Assembly (NCBI RefSeq): GCF_943912825.1 | Contig: NZ_CALTUX010000007.1 | Span: forward strand, 1 to 64,000 | DNA from: an uncultured Anaerococcus sp. | GTDB taxonomy: Bacteria > Bacillota > Clostridia > Tissierellales > Peptoniphilaceae | DNA length: 64,000 bases | Reading direction: 5' to 3' | Part shown: positions 26,488-36,008 of the stretch, in pieces | Numbering within the stretch: position 1 is the stretch's first letter | Layout: every line of letters begins with the position of its first letter | The notes under the pieces: model-generated | What the model saw: the letters and a program-made list of their open reading frames with translations, nothing else | Databases searched by the model: none | Told to the model about the DNA's origin: nothing | Position numbers and translations under genes: made by a program

Positions 26488-26517
26488 ATATTGCCTATAT
26501 TTAAATATTATTAATCT

Positions 26518-27915
26518 TTAACCAGCTATCGATAGGATACTTCCTACTGGATTTTTCGAATTGATTCTTTGGTTATATTCAATGTACTTATTTTCACTTT
26601 TTTCTCTTGCTGTAGTCATACTTACTATAAGACCTGAGTGGTCAAGTACTAAGAGGCTTGGCATCATATTGTAAATCCTATCATTCATATTTGGATTAGG
26701 ATCTAGGGCGTTTTTAACCACATATGCTCCTGAATCTTTTAATATTGCAGCAAGTCTTATAGCCTCATTGGCTGTGTTAGAATTTGTTAAGACATAGATT
26801 CCCCTGTTAGCAAAGGTGGCGTCTTTTTTTATTTTAAGAGATACCTTATCGTAATAAGAATAATCATCCACGTTAAATGCGCTGATATCTTCCTTAGTCT
26901 TATTTGCCTGATTTTTGATATAAGGGGTTTGGTAGTTGGAATCATTTGAATTCTTGATATCTTCAAGGTTTCTTCCTAAAAGAGAGCCCCTGTAATAAAA
27001 TATATCTTCGTAAGAATAATCTTGATGAATGAGGTATTTTACAAATTCGTTTACAAATAGATGATTTATTGAAGAGTTTTCTTCTAAATCTAAAATTATC
27101 TTAGTAATTGATGGCTGGGAAGTAACTGCCTTTATGATTTCATCAATTATAGTATCAATTTCTTTGACCTTAAAGCTTGGCAGGCTAATTCTTAAGGTAC
27201 TTGCAGATTCAATGGCTATACTAGCCTGACTGGTGTTCTTGTCATTTATGATTCGCTTATACCTATTTACTACCTGAGGGTTTTCTAGACTGGTTTTGAT
27301 ATTAGAATGGCCCTTGTTTTTATAATAATCAAAGAGGTCATCGTAGGTATCCTTATCTAGGATTTTACAAGCAGGGTCATTTAATAGTGATAGATAATTA
27401 CCCAAAATCGTGAAAAACTCCTGATCGGTTTTGGAATTTGCAATTTTTTTCTTATAGGCATCACTTTGTTTGATAAATTCTTCATAAGAGGTCCTATTGT
27501 TCTTATCTACTGCATAGTTTTTGGTCATGTATTCTATAAGCTGATTGAAATCATTAGACTTTTCAGCACTTGTTAGGCTCCTGCCTTCTGTTGAAGTAAC
27601 GAAGGCCTCATTTGCTAGGTCATCTAAAACTTCATCCCTAAAGGCTGGATAATCCATGTATTTATAGGTAGATAATTTTTTATAGATTAAAAAACTTGGG
27701 ATAAGGATAGCAAGAATTAGGAGAGATAGGAGGGTCATCCTTCTTCTCTTGTAGGTTCTTTGCCTTTCCTTTCTTTTTCTAAGGCGGGCTTTGGCGGACC
27801 TATCCCTAGTTTTTCTATCTTTAACAACCCTTATTTGTTTTTCAGGTCTAGAATTTCTATTCCTATTTCTTTCTCTTTTAGACCTCCTAGAGGTACTTGT
27901 CTTTTTTCTTGTCAT
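26518..27915 (-). CDS. Membrane-anchored S41-like (C-terminal processing peptidase) protein, probably inactive
   Basis: 465 residues. Residues 1-62 are extremely basic (Arg/Lys-rich cytoplasmic tail), then one membrane helix (MTLLSLLILAILIPSFLIYKKL) and an external region. The outer part follows the S41 layout: an N-terminal helical cap, IILDLEENSSINHLFVNEF in the place of DLRxNxGG, and IYVLTNSNTANEAIRLAAILKDSGA in the place of the nucleophile motif (SASE reads TANE). The Lys normally ~25 residues on is not evident and no PDZ domain is seen. It overlaps the kinase gene by 29 bases, so it may be an output or sensing partner of that system. Confidence 0.7.
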   Translation of the reverse strand: MTRKKTSTSRRSKRERNRNRNSRPEKQIRVVKDRKTRDRSAKARLRKRKERQRTYKRRRMTLLSLLILAILIPSFLIYKKLSTYKYMDYPAFRDEVLDDLANEAFVTSTEGRSLTSAEKSNDFNQLIEYMTKNYAVDKNNRTSYEEFIKQSDAYKKKIANSKTDQEFFTILGNYLSLLNDPACKILDKDTYDDLFDYYKNKGHSNIKTSLENPQVVNRYKRIINDKNTSQASIAIESASTLRISLPSFKVKEIDTIIDEIIKAVTSQPSITKIILDLEENSSINHLFVNEFVKYLIHQDYSYEDIFYYRGSLLGRNLEDIKNSNDSNYQTPYIKNQANKTKEDISAFNVDDYSYYDKVSLKIKKDATFANRGIYVLTNSNTANEAIRLAAILKDSGAYVVKNALDPNPNMNDRIYNMMPSLLVLDHSGLIVSMTTAREKSENKYIEYNQRINSKNPVGSILSIAG

Positions 27916-29251
27916 TGTTCATCCTGTTGTTTTTTTCAAAGACTACTGTAAATTCGCTTCCAAAGCCTAGGTTAGATTTGACCCTAATCTTACCTTCTAG
28001 GGCAAGGACAAAGTTTTTGGTTATAGCAAGACCTAGGCCAACGCCGTTGTCTTTGGTATTTCTAGCATCTTCAACCCTATAAAACCTGTCAAAAATCCTT
28101 GGTATATCTTCTTCTTTTATACCTATTCCACTATCCTTAACGCTTATTTGTATTTCTTTTTCATCTTCCCTTAGGATTAGGTCTATTGTACCATTTTTCC
28201 CAATTGCCTTGATGGCGTTTGATACTAGGTTTTGAATGATTTGGCTTAATTTATCTCTATCGGTATAAAGCCTTACATTTTTATCAGCTATAGTATTTAT
28301 CCTGATGTTATTAAGTCTAGCCTTGGCATTGAAGCTTTTTCCGATATATATTATAAGTTCTGTTAGGTCAACCATTGATTTTGATAAAACTGAATGGGAT
28401 ACATTTTCTTCGAAAGTATTCTTAAGGCCAACTATAAGGCCTTCAAGCCTTACAATTTCTTTGCTTAGGGTGTCAAAAGTAGAGTCATCTGCTTCTATTA
28501 TCCCATCTTTCATAGCTTCGATTGTAAGCTTTAGATTGGTTAGGGGAGTCCTAAGCTCATGGGAGATGTCTTGGGCATATTGCTTCCTTATGGATTCTTG
28601 CTTTTGTAAGTTGTTTGAAAGGAAATTTATATTGTCTTTTAAATTTTCAATCTCTCTTATATCTGTTTCTTCTTCAATCTGATCATAGACGCCTTCCTTG
28701 ATGGCAAGGGTTGATTCGCCAATTGATGTGATAGGATTTGATATATTGGTAGATAGAATTATAGCTATAACTGTGCCTATAGCAAGGGAAATTGTGATAG
28801 CATATATTACAGCCTGGGTGAAATTATTCTTTACTTCATTTATACCAGTTAAGTCTCTGTTGTAGCGTACTATAATCTTACCAGCATTTAGATTGGTCGT
28901 ATCATCGATGATATTGTATTCTTTGGATAAAATCTTAGAATTATCATCCTTATCGCGACCCTCTAAATGTTTTATTAGTTTTCCATCCTCACCGTAATAT
29001 TCAATATCTACCTTTGAATCATGGGCCATATTTTCTAGGTAAGACCACATAAATTTGCTGGAAACATCCTTATCGTTATTAAGTCTGATGAATTGATCAG
29101 AGATTTCATTTGGTCTTTTATCGTCTAATTGCTTAAACAAGTCGTTGTAATTGATTGTAACCATCAGGGTGATAAGAATTGAAAAAACTAAGATACAAGA
29201 GAGGATTCCTGCTATAAAGTTTTTAATTATCTTATTCTTGAGAGTTGTCAT
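27887..29251 (-). CDS. Sensor histidine kinase with HAMP domain
   Basis: 454 residues. TM1 (~10-32), an extracytoplasmic sensor of ~110 residues, TM2 (~145-167), HAMP, then H-box YAQDISHELRTPLTNLKLTIEAM, N-box LVSNAIKA and G-boxes DSGIGIKEEDIPRIFDRFYRV and GVGLGLAI. It is a standard PhoR/ResE-like kinase. The start overlaps the response regulator gene by 20 bases, and the downstream S41-like gene begins inside its 3' end. The signal is unknown. Confidence 0.93.
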   Translation of the reverse strand: MTTLKNKIIKNFIAGILSCILVFSILITLMVTINYNDLFKQLDDKRPNEISDQFIRLNNDKDVSSKFMWSYLENMAHDSKVDIEYYGEDGKLIKHLEGRDKDDNSKILSKEYNIIDDTTNLNAGKIIVRYNRDLTGINEVKNNFTQAVIYAITISLAIGTVIAIILSTNISNPITSIGESTLAIKEGVYDQIEEETDIREIENLKDNINFLSNNLQKQESIRKQYAQDISHELRTPLTNLKLTIEAMKDGIIEADDSTFDTLSKEIVRLEGLIVGLKNTFEENVSHSVLSKSMVDLTELIIYIGKSFNAKARLNNIRINTIADKNVRLYTDRDKLSQIIQNLVSNAIKAIGKNGTIDLILREDEKEIQISVKDSGIGIKEEDIPRIFDRFYRVEDARNTKDNGVGLGLAITKNFVLALEGKIRVKSNLGFGSEFTVVFEKNNRMNNDKKKDKYL

Positions 29252-29945
29252 CTATGCCACCGGACTTGTAGCCCATCCCATAAATTGTCTTGATATATTG
29301 TGGTTTTTTGGGATTATCTTCTATTTTTTGTCTGATATTTTTGATGTGGGTATCAATGGCCCTATCGTAGGCGTCGTAGTCATAGCCAAAGGTTATTTGG
29401 ATTATTTCATCCCTGGTATAGATCTTGTTAGGGTTTGAAAATAAAGTCTTAAGTATTGAAAATTCGTTTTTGGTTAGATAGATTTCCTCACCATCTTTGA
29501 AAAATCTATTGTACTTAAGGTCCATCTCAAGCCTGCCATCTAGGGTTTTAATTATGTCAGCTCTTGGTATGTTGTATTTTTCGATTCTTCTGAGGATTGC
29601 CTTTATTCTTTCTATTAATTCTCTTGCAGAAAATGGCTTGGTTATATAATCATCTGCCCCAAGTCTTAGGCCCTTGACCTTATCATCTTCTTCAACCTTT
29701 GCTGAGAGCATGATTACAGGTACTTGCGATCTATTTCTGATTTCCTTTATGACCTCCTCACCAGGAAGTTTTGGCAACATCAAGTCTAGGATGACTAGGT
29801 CAATATCTTCATTTAAAAATATTTTTAAGCCCTCTTCGCCATCGTAGGCTTGAAATACTCCGTAGCCTTCCTTTGCTAGGTAGGATTTTACTATATTATT
29901 TATGCTTTCTTCATCTTCTATAATTAAAATATTTATCTTTTCCAT
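29232..29945 (-). CDS. OmpR/PhoB-family response regulator
   Basis: 237 residues. Receiver domain with IIEDEE pocket, phospho-Asp in LVILDLMLP and Lys in ITKPFSARELI. The C-terminal winged helix has LTKNEFSILKTLFSNPNKIYTRDEI and YDRAIDTHIKNIRQKIED as recognition helix. First gene of a three-gene leftward operon (regulator, kinase, S41-like protein). Confidence 0.95.
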   Translation of the reverse strand: MEKINILIIEDEESINNIVKSYLAKEGYGVFQAYDGEEGLKIFLNEDIDLVILDLMLPKLPGEEVIKEIRNRSQVPVIMLSAKVEEDDKVKGLRLGADDYITKPFSARELIERIKAILRRIEKYNIPRADIIKTLDGRLEMDLKYNRFFKDGEEIYLTKNEFSILKTLFSNPNKIYTRDEIIQITFGYDYDAYDRAIDTHIKNIRQKIEDNPKKPQYIKTIYGMGYKSGGIDDNSQE

Positions 29946-29963
29946 ACTTCACCTTCCAGGATT

Positions 29964-29972
29964 ATTATACCA
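29964..29972 (-). promoter_or_regulatory. Extended -10 promoter of the regulator/kinase operon
   Basis: On the minus strand TGGTATAAT gives a perfect -10 (29969-29964) with an extended TG. No good -35 is seen at the standard spacing. GGAAGGTG precedes the start codon. Confidence 0.55.
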
Positions 29973-30098
29973 TAAAGATAAGGAAATTTGGTTTTATATA
30001 TAATATTAAATGTTTAAAAAGTCTAAAAATGGATATAAATATAATGTAGTAAATATTAAATTAATTTCTTTGAAATTTTGAATACGAAAGGAGTAATT

Positions 30099-30350
30099 AT
30101 GGGAAATTACGGATTTATTATGACTCTAATTATAGGAGCCCTAGCAGGTTGGATTGCTAGCAGAATTATGAAAAGAGATGCCGAAATGGGAGGCATTGCT
30201 AATATATTTGTAGGTATACTTGGAGGTTATTTAGGTAACTTCATTTTTAAAAACTATGCCGCAGGTACTTTTGGCCAAATCATTACTGCCATTGTCGGTG
30301 CAGTGATTTTATTATTTGTACTTGGCCTTATCCAAGGACGAAATAAGTAA
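30099..30350 (+). CDS. GlsB/YeaQ/YmgE-family stress-response membrane protein
   Basis: 83 residues with three membrane helices and glycine-rich motifs (IGALAGWIASRIMKR; GGIANIFVGILGGYLGN; GQIITAIVGAVILLFVLGLI), the transglycosylase-associated-protein family. ATG 30099 is chosen because GAAAGGAG lies directly upstream. An earlier TTG at 30078 has no ribosome site. These proteins rise under envelope stress, and their biochemical role is unclear. It is a single gene between a divergent two-component operon and a terminator. Confidence 0.9.
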   Translation: MGNYGFIMTLIIGALAGWIASRIMKRDAEMGGIANIFVGILGGYLGNFIFKNYAAGTFGQIITAIVGAVILLFVLGLIQGRNK

Positions 30351-30360
30351 TTAATAAATA

Positions 30361-30398
30361 AAACCGCTTGGAATGTTTTATCATTCCAAGCGGTTTTT
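30361..30398. terminator. Strong bidirectional terminator
   Basis: AAACCGCTTGGAATG pairs perfectly with CATTCCAAGCGGTTT around a six-base loop, with T or A runs on both sides. It separates the convergent GlsB and PBP genes and abuts the PBP stop codon. Confidence 0.92.
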
Positions 30399-33290
30399 CT
30401 ATGGTTGTGGATTTTCTGGATTTTCTTCCTTTGGTTCTTGGTCTTTTGGTTTTTCCTTATCTTTGTCAGATTTTTTGTCCTTATCCTTTTCTTTATCTTT
30501 ATCTTCATCTTCTTCCTCAGGTTCTGGTTCTCCTAAGTTAGAATAAGTTTTTGGAACTCTTTGATTCCAATCTTTTGGATAGATATTGTTGAACTTACTT
30601 GGATCATAGTTACTCTTTGGATTTATAAATGACCTTGAGACTACATATCCACTAGGTGTTAGATCACTTACTAAGAGATTGTTTCTTGAGTCTACATTTA
30701 CCCATTCGTGCACATCGTCTTCTTCTGTTGGCTTGTTGTTTGGTCCAAAGATTTCTGTGATTACTGTTCCTCTTGGGTCTGCATATGATGCATCTGTTGG
30801 TAGTTTTCCACTCATTGTGTCTACTTTCATAGATACAATTCCCTTAGGTATTTCAAATTTAGCAGCTTCATAGCCTTCTAGAATTTTGTTATTTATTACA
30901 TTCCACATGAGGGCTGCTCTTTCTGCTGATGTACCTGTTAATGATATATTTTGATCATCGCATCCCATCCAGATTCCTACTGTGTAGTATGGGGTATAGC
31001 CTAGGCACCAGAAGTCGTTGTTGTCATCTGTTGTACCTGTTTTTGTAGCAAATTCTGTTCCATTTAGGTAGATATTGCCATAGAACTTACCAGCATCTTG
31101 TAGAGCTGATGTTATTTGGTAGGCTGTTTCTGGACTTGTTACATCGTGACTTACTTTTTCTTTTTCTTCAAATAGGACCTTGCCTGTTGAATCCACAATT
31201 TTTGAAAATGTTAGTGGTTCTTGGTATTTGCCGTGGTTGGCAAGGGCTGAATAGGCTCCTGTCATATCTAGGGCTGTTAGGCCACGGGTCATGGCTCCAA
31301 GACCTAGGGCTGCGAGATTCTCATCGTTTATTTCTTTGTCTTCATCAGAGCTTACGAAGTTGTCAAATCCGTTATCTTTGATTATGCCAAAGTTTTTGAG
31401 GTATTTTAAGGATGTATCTATTCCTATCTGATCTAGGGTAGAGACTGCTATTGTGTTTGATGACATTTTAATAGCCTCTCTTATCGGTTTTACACCCATA
31501 TAGTATTCGTAGACGTTGTTTGGCCAAGGCTTGTTATCTTCATTTAGCATTTGTGGCACATCATCTACACCTGTTGCTAAGTTAAAACCATTGTCTAGGG
31601 CTGGGGTGTAGGTTGCGATTGGCTTTATTGATGAGCCAGGTTGTCTTGGGACTGATGATGCCCTGTCTAGGATTCTCATACCTTTTTGATCACGTCCACC
31701 CATTATTGCCTTGATTTGGCCATTTGCATGGTCTATTATTACTGTTGATGACTGTGGCTGGATTGTTCCTTCTAGGTCTATGTCATAGTAGTCCTTATCT
31801 ATTGAAAAACTGCCATCATCATAGGATGTGAATAATTTTTGATTATCTTTTAGGTAAGATTTTGCTATTACTATATTATCTTCATCATCTAGATAAATAT
31901 TTTTATTTGAACCTAGGTCTATATTTCCAGTCCTGTGGGTCCTTAGGTTTTTGTTTTCATCATCTAGGGAATAATAGTTTCTAAATACTAGTTTTGCCTG
32001 ATCTAGATAGGCCTTGTTTGTTGTTAGGACTATATTTCCCTTATCATCCATGTGGGCTTCTTCCGGGGATAGTCTTATATCGTTATTCTCATTTAAGAAA
32101 TTGCTTTTTGAATAATATAAGAGCTTGCCTTCATCATTTATGATGTTTCCCCATTTATCGTATTTCATCTTAAGTAGGGGAGCGACATCCCAACCTGAAG
32201 TATTTCCCATTAGGTAGGATGAGAAATTGCTATAGATATCTTCTAGGTTTTTTTGCATCTCTGTATCTATTGTTGTTGTAATTTTTAGACCGCCATAGTA
32301 GAGCCTATCCCAGGCTTGGTTTTCACTCATATTTAGCTTATCCATAAGTTTGGCTACGACTTGTTTTTCAAGTAGGGAATTGAAATATGAGGCAATTTCT
32401 GTATTTGTTCTTTCAGCAGGTTCTATAGATTTGGCTACATCAAATTTTATTGCATTATCGTAGGCTTTTTTATCTATATATCCAAGTTCTAACATTTTAT
32501 CAAGTATATAGACTTCACGTTTTATTGGAGCTTCGTTATAGACAGCAGAATATTTTGTCCCGTCTATTGTAAATTCACCGAGGACTTTTTCATTTGTCAC
32601 TTCACTGGTCTTTAAAGACTTATAGAGAGAGTTTTCCGAAGGAGATTGGACAATACCTGCAAGGGCGGCACATTGGGCTAAAGTTAACTCTGAGACATCC
32701 TTATTAAAGTAGGTCTTGGCTGCGGCCTGGACTCCATAGGTGTTTTGGCCCATAAAGACTCTGTTTAAGTAGGCGCCTAGGATTTCTTCCTTGCTTAGGT
32801 GCTCTTCTATTTCTAGGGCTAGATAAATCTCTTTTATCTTTCTTTGATAGGTTTGATCGTTGCTAAGATAAGTATTTCTAGCAAGTTGTTGGGTGATGGT
32901 AGAACCACCCCTTACAATGCCTCCTGCCCTTAGGTTTTCTACCATTGAACCTAGGATTGATATAGGGTCAATTCCCTTGTGTTCATAAAATCTTTCATCC
33001 TCTACTGCTACAAAGGCGTTTTTAAGGTCATCAGGGATTTTGTTATAGTCAACTATCTCCCTATATTGGCTTGTAGCAATAGCATCTACTTCATTGCCAT
33101 CTTCATCGACAATGACAGAGTTTTGACTCATTTCATTTTTTATAGCGTCAGCATCGATTTCTGGTGCACTCTTCATGACTTCAAGTATTGCACCACCTGT
33201 TATACCTGCAAATATTACCATAATCGATCCTAAAAATAGTATTACTATCAGTAAGATTTTTATGATAATAGCGGCTGCTTTTTTATGCAT
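30399..33290 (-). CDS. Class A penicillin-binding protein (PBP1A type)
   Basis: 963 residues. It builds and cross-links peptidoglycan outside the membrane. Cytoplasmic start plus TM (~8-30), then the GT51 glycosyltransferase with EDERFYEHKGID and RGGSTITQQLARN, and the transpeptidase with SxxK in PGSSIKP (~550), SxN in SSNT (~605) and KTG in TKTGTTDDNNDFW (~751). A long insert (~380-510) separates the two domains. The last ~45 residues are low-complexity Asp/Glu/Lys (EEEDEDKDKEKDKDKK) ending in proline-rich sequence. Monocistronic, with a TGGAGG ribosome site. Confidence 0.96.
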   Translation of the reverse strand: MHKKAAAIIIKILLIVILFLGSIMVIFAGITGGAILEVMKSAPEIDADAIKNEMSQNSVIVDEDGNEVDAIATSQYREIVDYNKIPDDLKNAFVAVEDERFYEHKGIDPISILGSMVENLRAGGIVRGGSTITQQLARNTYLSNDQTYQRKIKEIYLALEIEEHLSKEEILGAYLNRVFMGQNTYGVQAAAKTYFNKDVSELTLAQCAALAGIVQSPSENSLYKSLKTSEVTNEKVLGEFTIDGTKYSAVYNEAPIKREVYILDKMLELGYIDKKAYDNAIKFDVAKSIEPAERTNTEIASYFNSLLEKQVVAKLMDKLNMSENQAWDRLYYGGLKITTTIDTEMQKNLEDIYSNFSSYLMGNTSGWDVAPLLKMKYDKWGNIINDEGKLLYYSKSNFLNENNDIRLSPEEAHMDDKGNIVLTTNKAYLDQAKLVFRNYYSLDDENKNLRTHRTGNIDLGSNKNIYLDDEDNIVIAKSYLKDNQKLFTSYDDGSFSIDKDYYDIDLEGTIQPQSSTVIIDHANGQIKAIMGGRDQKGMRILDRASSVPRQPGSSIKPIATYTPALDNGFNLATGVDDVPQMLNEDNKPWPNNVYEYYMGVKPIREAIKMSSNTIAVSTLDQIGIDTSLKYLKNFGIIKDNGFDNFVSSDEDKEINDENLAALGLGAMTRGLTALDMTGAYSALANHGKYQEPLTFSKIVDSTGKVLFEEKEKVSHDVTSPETAYQITSALQDAGKFYGNIYLNGTEFATKTGTTDDNNDFWCLGYTPYYTVGIWMGCDDQNISLTGTSAERAALMWNVINNKILEGYEAAKFEIPKGIVSMKVDTMSGKLPTDASYADPRGTVITEIFGPNNKPTEEDDVHEWVNVDSRNNLLVSDLTPSGYVVSRSFINPKSNYDPSKFNNIYPKDWNQRVPKTYSNLGEPEPEEEDEDKDKEKDKDKKSDKDKEKPKDQEPKEENPENPQP

Positions 33291-33418
33291 ATGGCCTCCA
33301 TTTGTATTTTTTTATATTTCGTAAATTATACCTATATCTATTTTATCATTTTTTGCAGGTAAGTTCCATACTTTATTAAATTTTAGATAAAAGTATAATC
33401 TTTAGGGAAAGGAATTAT

Positions 33419-34654
33419 ATGCAGGAAGTAATACAAGTCAATGTCCTTAGCAGGGATGATGACGAAGAAATTAAAATATATGAATTAGAATCTTTGATAA
33501 ATACAGCAGGTGGAAAGCCTGTTGCTTTTGTTAGCCAAGTTGTAACTAAGGTTAATCCGAGATTTTATATTGGCAAGGGCAAGCTTGAAGAGATAAGAGA
33601 GCTTGCTGAAAATTTAGAAGTTAAGACTGTGATTTTTGATGTCGAATTATCGCCGAGCCAATTATATAACCTAGAAGAAGAGCTTAAGCTTAAGGTTGTA
33701 GATTGGACAAGCCTAATCCTTGATATCTTTGCCCAAAGGGCCCACACCCGAGAGGCTAGGCTTAAGATAAAGCTTGCCCAGCTCAAGTATCAATTACCAA
33801 GGATTAATAAGTGGTTTTCATACCTATCCAGGCAGGCCGGAGGAATCGGTACCAGAGGCCCGGGTGAGACAATGCTTGAAACTGATAGAAGAGCCATAGT
33901 TAGAGATATAAAATCCCTTGAAAAATCATTAAAAGATATCGAAAAGACAAAAGTCACAAATAGAAAATCTAGGGAGTCTTCCTTCAACATTTCCCTAGTA
34001 GGCTATACCAATGCTGGTAAATCAACGATTTTAAATGGTATGATGAACTTGTTTGGGTCGGAAAAATTTGTATATTCTGACGATTTGTTATTTGCAACCC
34101 TAGATACATCAACCAGAAGACTTGATTTTTCAAATACTAAGGTTACCCTTACAGATACAGTTGGTTTTATTGATAACTTATCTAAAGAACTAAATGACTC
34201 ATTCTTAACAACTCTTGAAGAAATTAAATTTGCTGATATGCTGTTAATTGTCATCAATTCATCTTCTAATATTGAAGGCCAAATAAAGACAATAGAAAAT
34301 TCACTAGATGAAATAAATTTAGAAGGCAAGGAAATTATCTATGTCTTTAATAAAATAGACCTTGTCGATGATCTGACAGCTGTAAATCTTTATAAGCGTG
34401 ATTATGAGAGAATCTTCATCTCAGCTCATGAAGATAAAGACTTGATAAGATTAAAGGATGAGATTGTCAAAGTCATAAAAGAAGATTATACGAGGGTAAA
34501 GATGCACATATCCTTTAGCGAGGGAGCTGTGCTTGATTATATGATGACTAACTACGATATATTAGAAACTGAATATGACAGCGATGGAACTAATATTACT
34601 TTTGAAATAAACAAGGAAGATTATGCCAAATTCAACAAATATATCATCAGGTGA
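33419..34654 (+). CDS. hflX: Ribosome-associated GTPase HflX
   Basis: 411 residues. An N-terminal HflX domain (INTAGGKPVAFVSQVVTKVNPRFYIGKGKLEEI), a coiled segment with the glycine-rich GGIGTRGPGETMLETDRR linker, and a GTPase domain with G1 GYTNAGKST (~194), G3 DTVGFID and G4 NKID. It splits or rescues ribosomes under stress and is cytosolic. A TATAAT at 33394-33399 and AAAGGA precede the start. The 3' end overlaps the next gene by 32 bases. Confidence 0.96.
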   Translation: MQEVIQVNVLSRDDDEEIKIYELESLINTAGGKPVAFVSQVVTKVNPRFYIGKGKLEEIRELAENLEVKTVIFDVELSPSQLYNLEEELKLKVVDWTSLILDIFAQRAHTREARLKIKLAQLKYQLPRINKWFSYLSRQAGGIGTRGPGETMLETDRRAIVRDIKSLEKSLKDIEKTKVTNRKSRESSFNISLVGYTNAGKSTILNGMMNLFGSEKFVYSDDLLFATLDTSTRRLDFSNTKVTLTDTVGFIDNLSKELNDSFLTTLEEIKFADMLLIVINSSSNIEGQIKTIENSLDEINLEGKEIIYVFNKIDLVDDLTAVNLYKRDYERIFISAHEDKDLIRLKDEIVKVIKEDYTRVKMHISFSEGAVLDYMMTNYDILETEYDSDGTNITFEINKEDYAKFNKYIIR

Positions 34655-35279
34655 TTACAAAACAATAGAAGGGGTCAAAACTTCAGAATTTGAAGTTGAA
34701 AAGTCTGTATTCATAACTAGGGCCAAGCATGTGGAAAGCGAAGATGAAGCCCTAGCCTTTATAGAGGAAGTTAGAGGGGACCATAAGGATGCAACCCACA
34801 ACTGCACAGCTTATATAATAAATACAAGACCAGAGATTAAAAGATATAACGATGATGGCGAGCCCCAAGGATCAGCAGGTCTACCCATGTTATCAGTCCT
34901 TGAAAAGGAAGAGGCAACTAACATTTGTGTGGTTGTAACCAGGTATTTTGGGGGCAAGCTATTAGGCAAGGGTGGCCTTGTTAGAGCTTACACAAAAGGA
35001 GTAGCTGATACAATTGGTCCAAATCTTATTTACAAGAGGGATTATTTTGTAGTAGAATTAATTCTGTCATATAATCTATTAGGTCAGATAGAAAATTATA
35101 TAAACGAAGAAAAATATCAAGTAATTGACAAGGCTTACACAGATATAGTAAAGTTTGAAATCTATGTAAGGCATGATAAGTACGAAAAATTTGAAAAAGA
35201 TCTGATAAATATGACAAGCGCTAATATAGAAATCAATAAAATAAAAGAGCTAATGCTCTATGAGAAAGGAAGGATTTAA
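34623..35279 (+). CDS. YigZ/IMPACT family protein
   Basis: 218 residues. The N-terminal domain has the family wording DATHNCTAYIINTRPEIKRYNDDGEPQGSAGLPML and VVVTRYFGGKLLGKGGLVRAY, and the C-terminal ~75 residues form the ferredoxin-like YigZ_C domain. Its precise role is unresolved; it is related to eukaryotic IMPACT. The start lies within the hflX coding region (32-base overlap), implying coupling, and the stop overlaps the yebC start (TAATG). Confidence 0.92.
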   Translation: MPNSTNISSGDYKTIEGVKTSEFEVEKSVFITRAKHVESEDEALAFIEEVRGDHKDATHNCTAYIINTRPEIKRYNDDGEPQGSAGLPMLSVLEKEEATNICVVVTRYFGGKLLGKGGLVRAYTKGVADTIGPNLIYKRDYFVVELILSYNLLGQIENYINEEKYQVIDKAYTDIVKFEIYVRHDKYEKFEKDLINMTSANIEINKIKELMLYEKGRI

Positions 35280-36007
35280 TGTCAGGACATAATAAGTGGA
35301 GTAAGATCAAAAACAAAAAAGGTAGTGAAGATGCCAAGAGAGGCAAGATTTTTACCAAACACGCTAGAAATATTACAGTAGCAGCCAGAGAGGGTGGACT
35401 AGATCCAGAATACAACGCAAGCCTTAAGACAGCTGTAGAGATGGCTAAGGCTGATAACATGCCAAATGATAATATAGATAGGGCAATAAAAAAGGCTAGC
35501 GGTGAAGCAGGCGGAGAAAACTATGAAAGACTAGTTTATGAAGGCTATGGCCCAGGCGGAGTTGCCTTTATAGTAGATTGCCTAACAGACAATAAAAATA
35601 GGACAGCCCCTGATGTTCGCCACATCTTTGATAAATTTGGCGGAAATCTTGGTACAGATGGTTCTGTTATGTTCTTATTTGAAAGAAAGGGAGAGATAAT
35701 CGTAGATGGACAGGGCAAAGACTTTGACCAATTTATGATGGATGCCCTTGAAGCAGGTGCTAGTGATGTTGATGACTTGGATGGCTTTTATGAAGCCCTT
35801 ACAGAAGTAAGCGACTTCAATGATGCAGTAGAAGGCCTAAAGAAAATGGGCTATGAAATTGAAAGAGCAAATATTTCTTATATAGCAAACAACATCGAAG
35901 TAGATCCTAGCCATCATGAAAAGCTAAATAAATTAATCGATGCCCTAGAAGATAACGACGATATCCAAGAAGTATACCACAATTGGGATATGCCAAGCGA
36001 GGAATAA
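35279..36007 (+). CDS. yebC: YebC/PmpR family regulatory protein
   Basis: 242 residues, full length. The N-terminus MSGHNKWSKIKNKKGSEDAKRGKIFTKHARNI is diagnostic. The family includes transcription regulators and, in recent work, translation factors that ease ribosome stalling at proline stretches. Translationally coupled to the YigZ-like gene and followed two bases later by lgt. Confidence 0.95.
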   Translation: MSGHNKWSKIKNKKGSEDAKRGKIFTKHARNITVAAREGGLDPEYNASLKTAVEMAKADNMPNDNIDRAIKKASGEAGGENYERLVYEGYGPGGVAFIVDCLTDNKNRTAPDVRHIFDKFGGNLGTDGSVMFLFERKGEIIVDGQGKDFDQFMMDALEAGASDVDDLDGFYEALTEVSDFNDAVEGLKKMGYEIERANISYIANNIEVDPSHHEKLNKLIDALEDNDDIQEVYHNWDMPSEE

Positions 36008-36008
36008 G

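Noticed and set aside
32979..33233. 84-codon plus-strand frame opposite the PBP gene start
   Set aside because: Antisense shadow without start signal or domain; the PBP1A frame is certain here.
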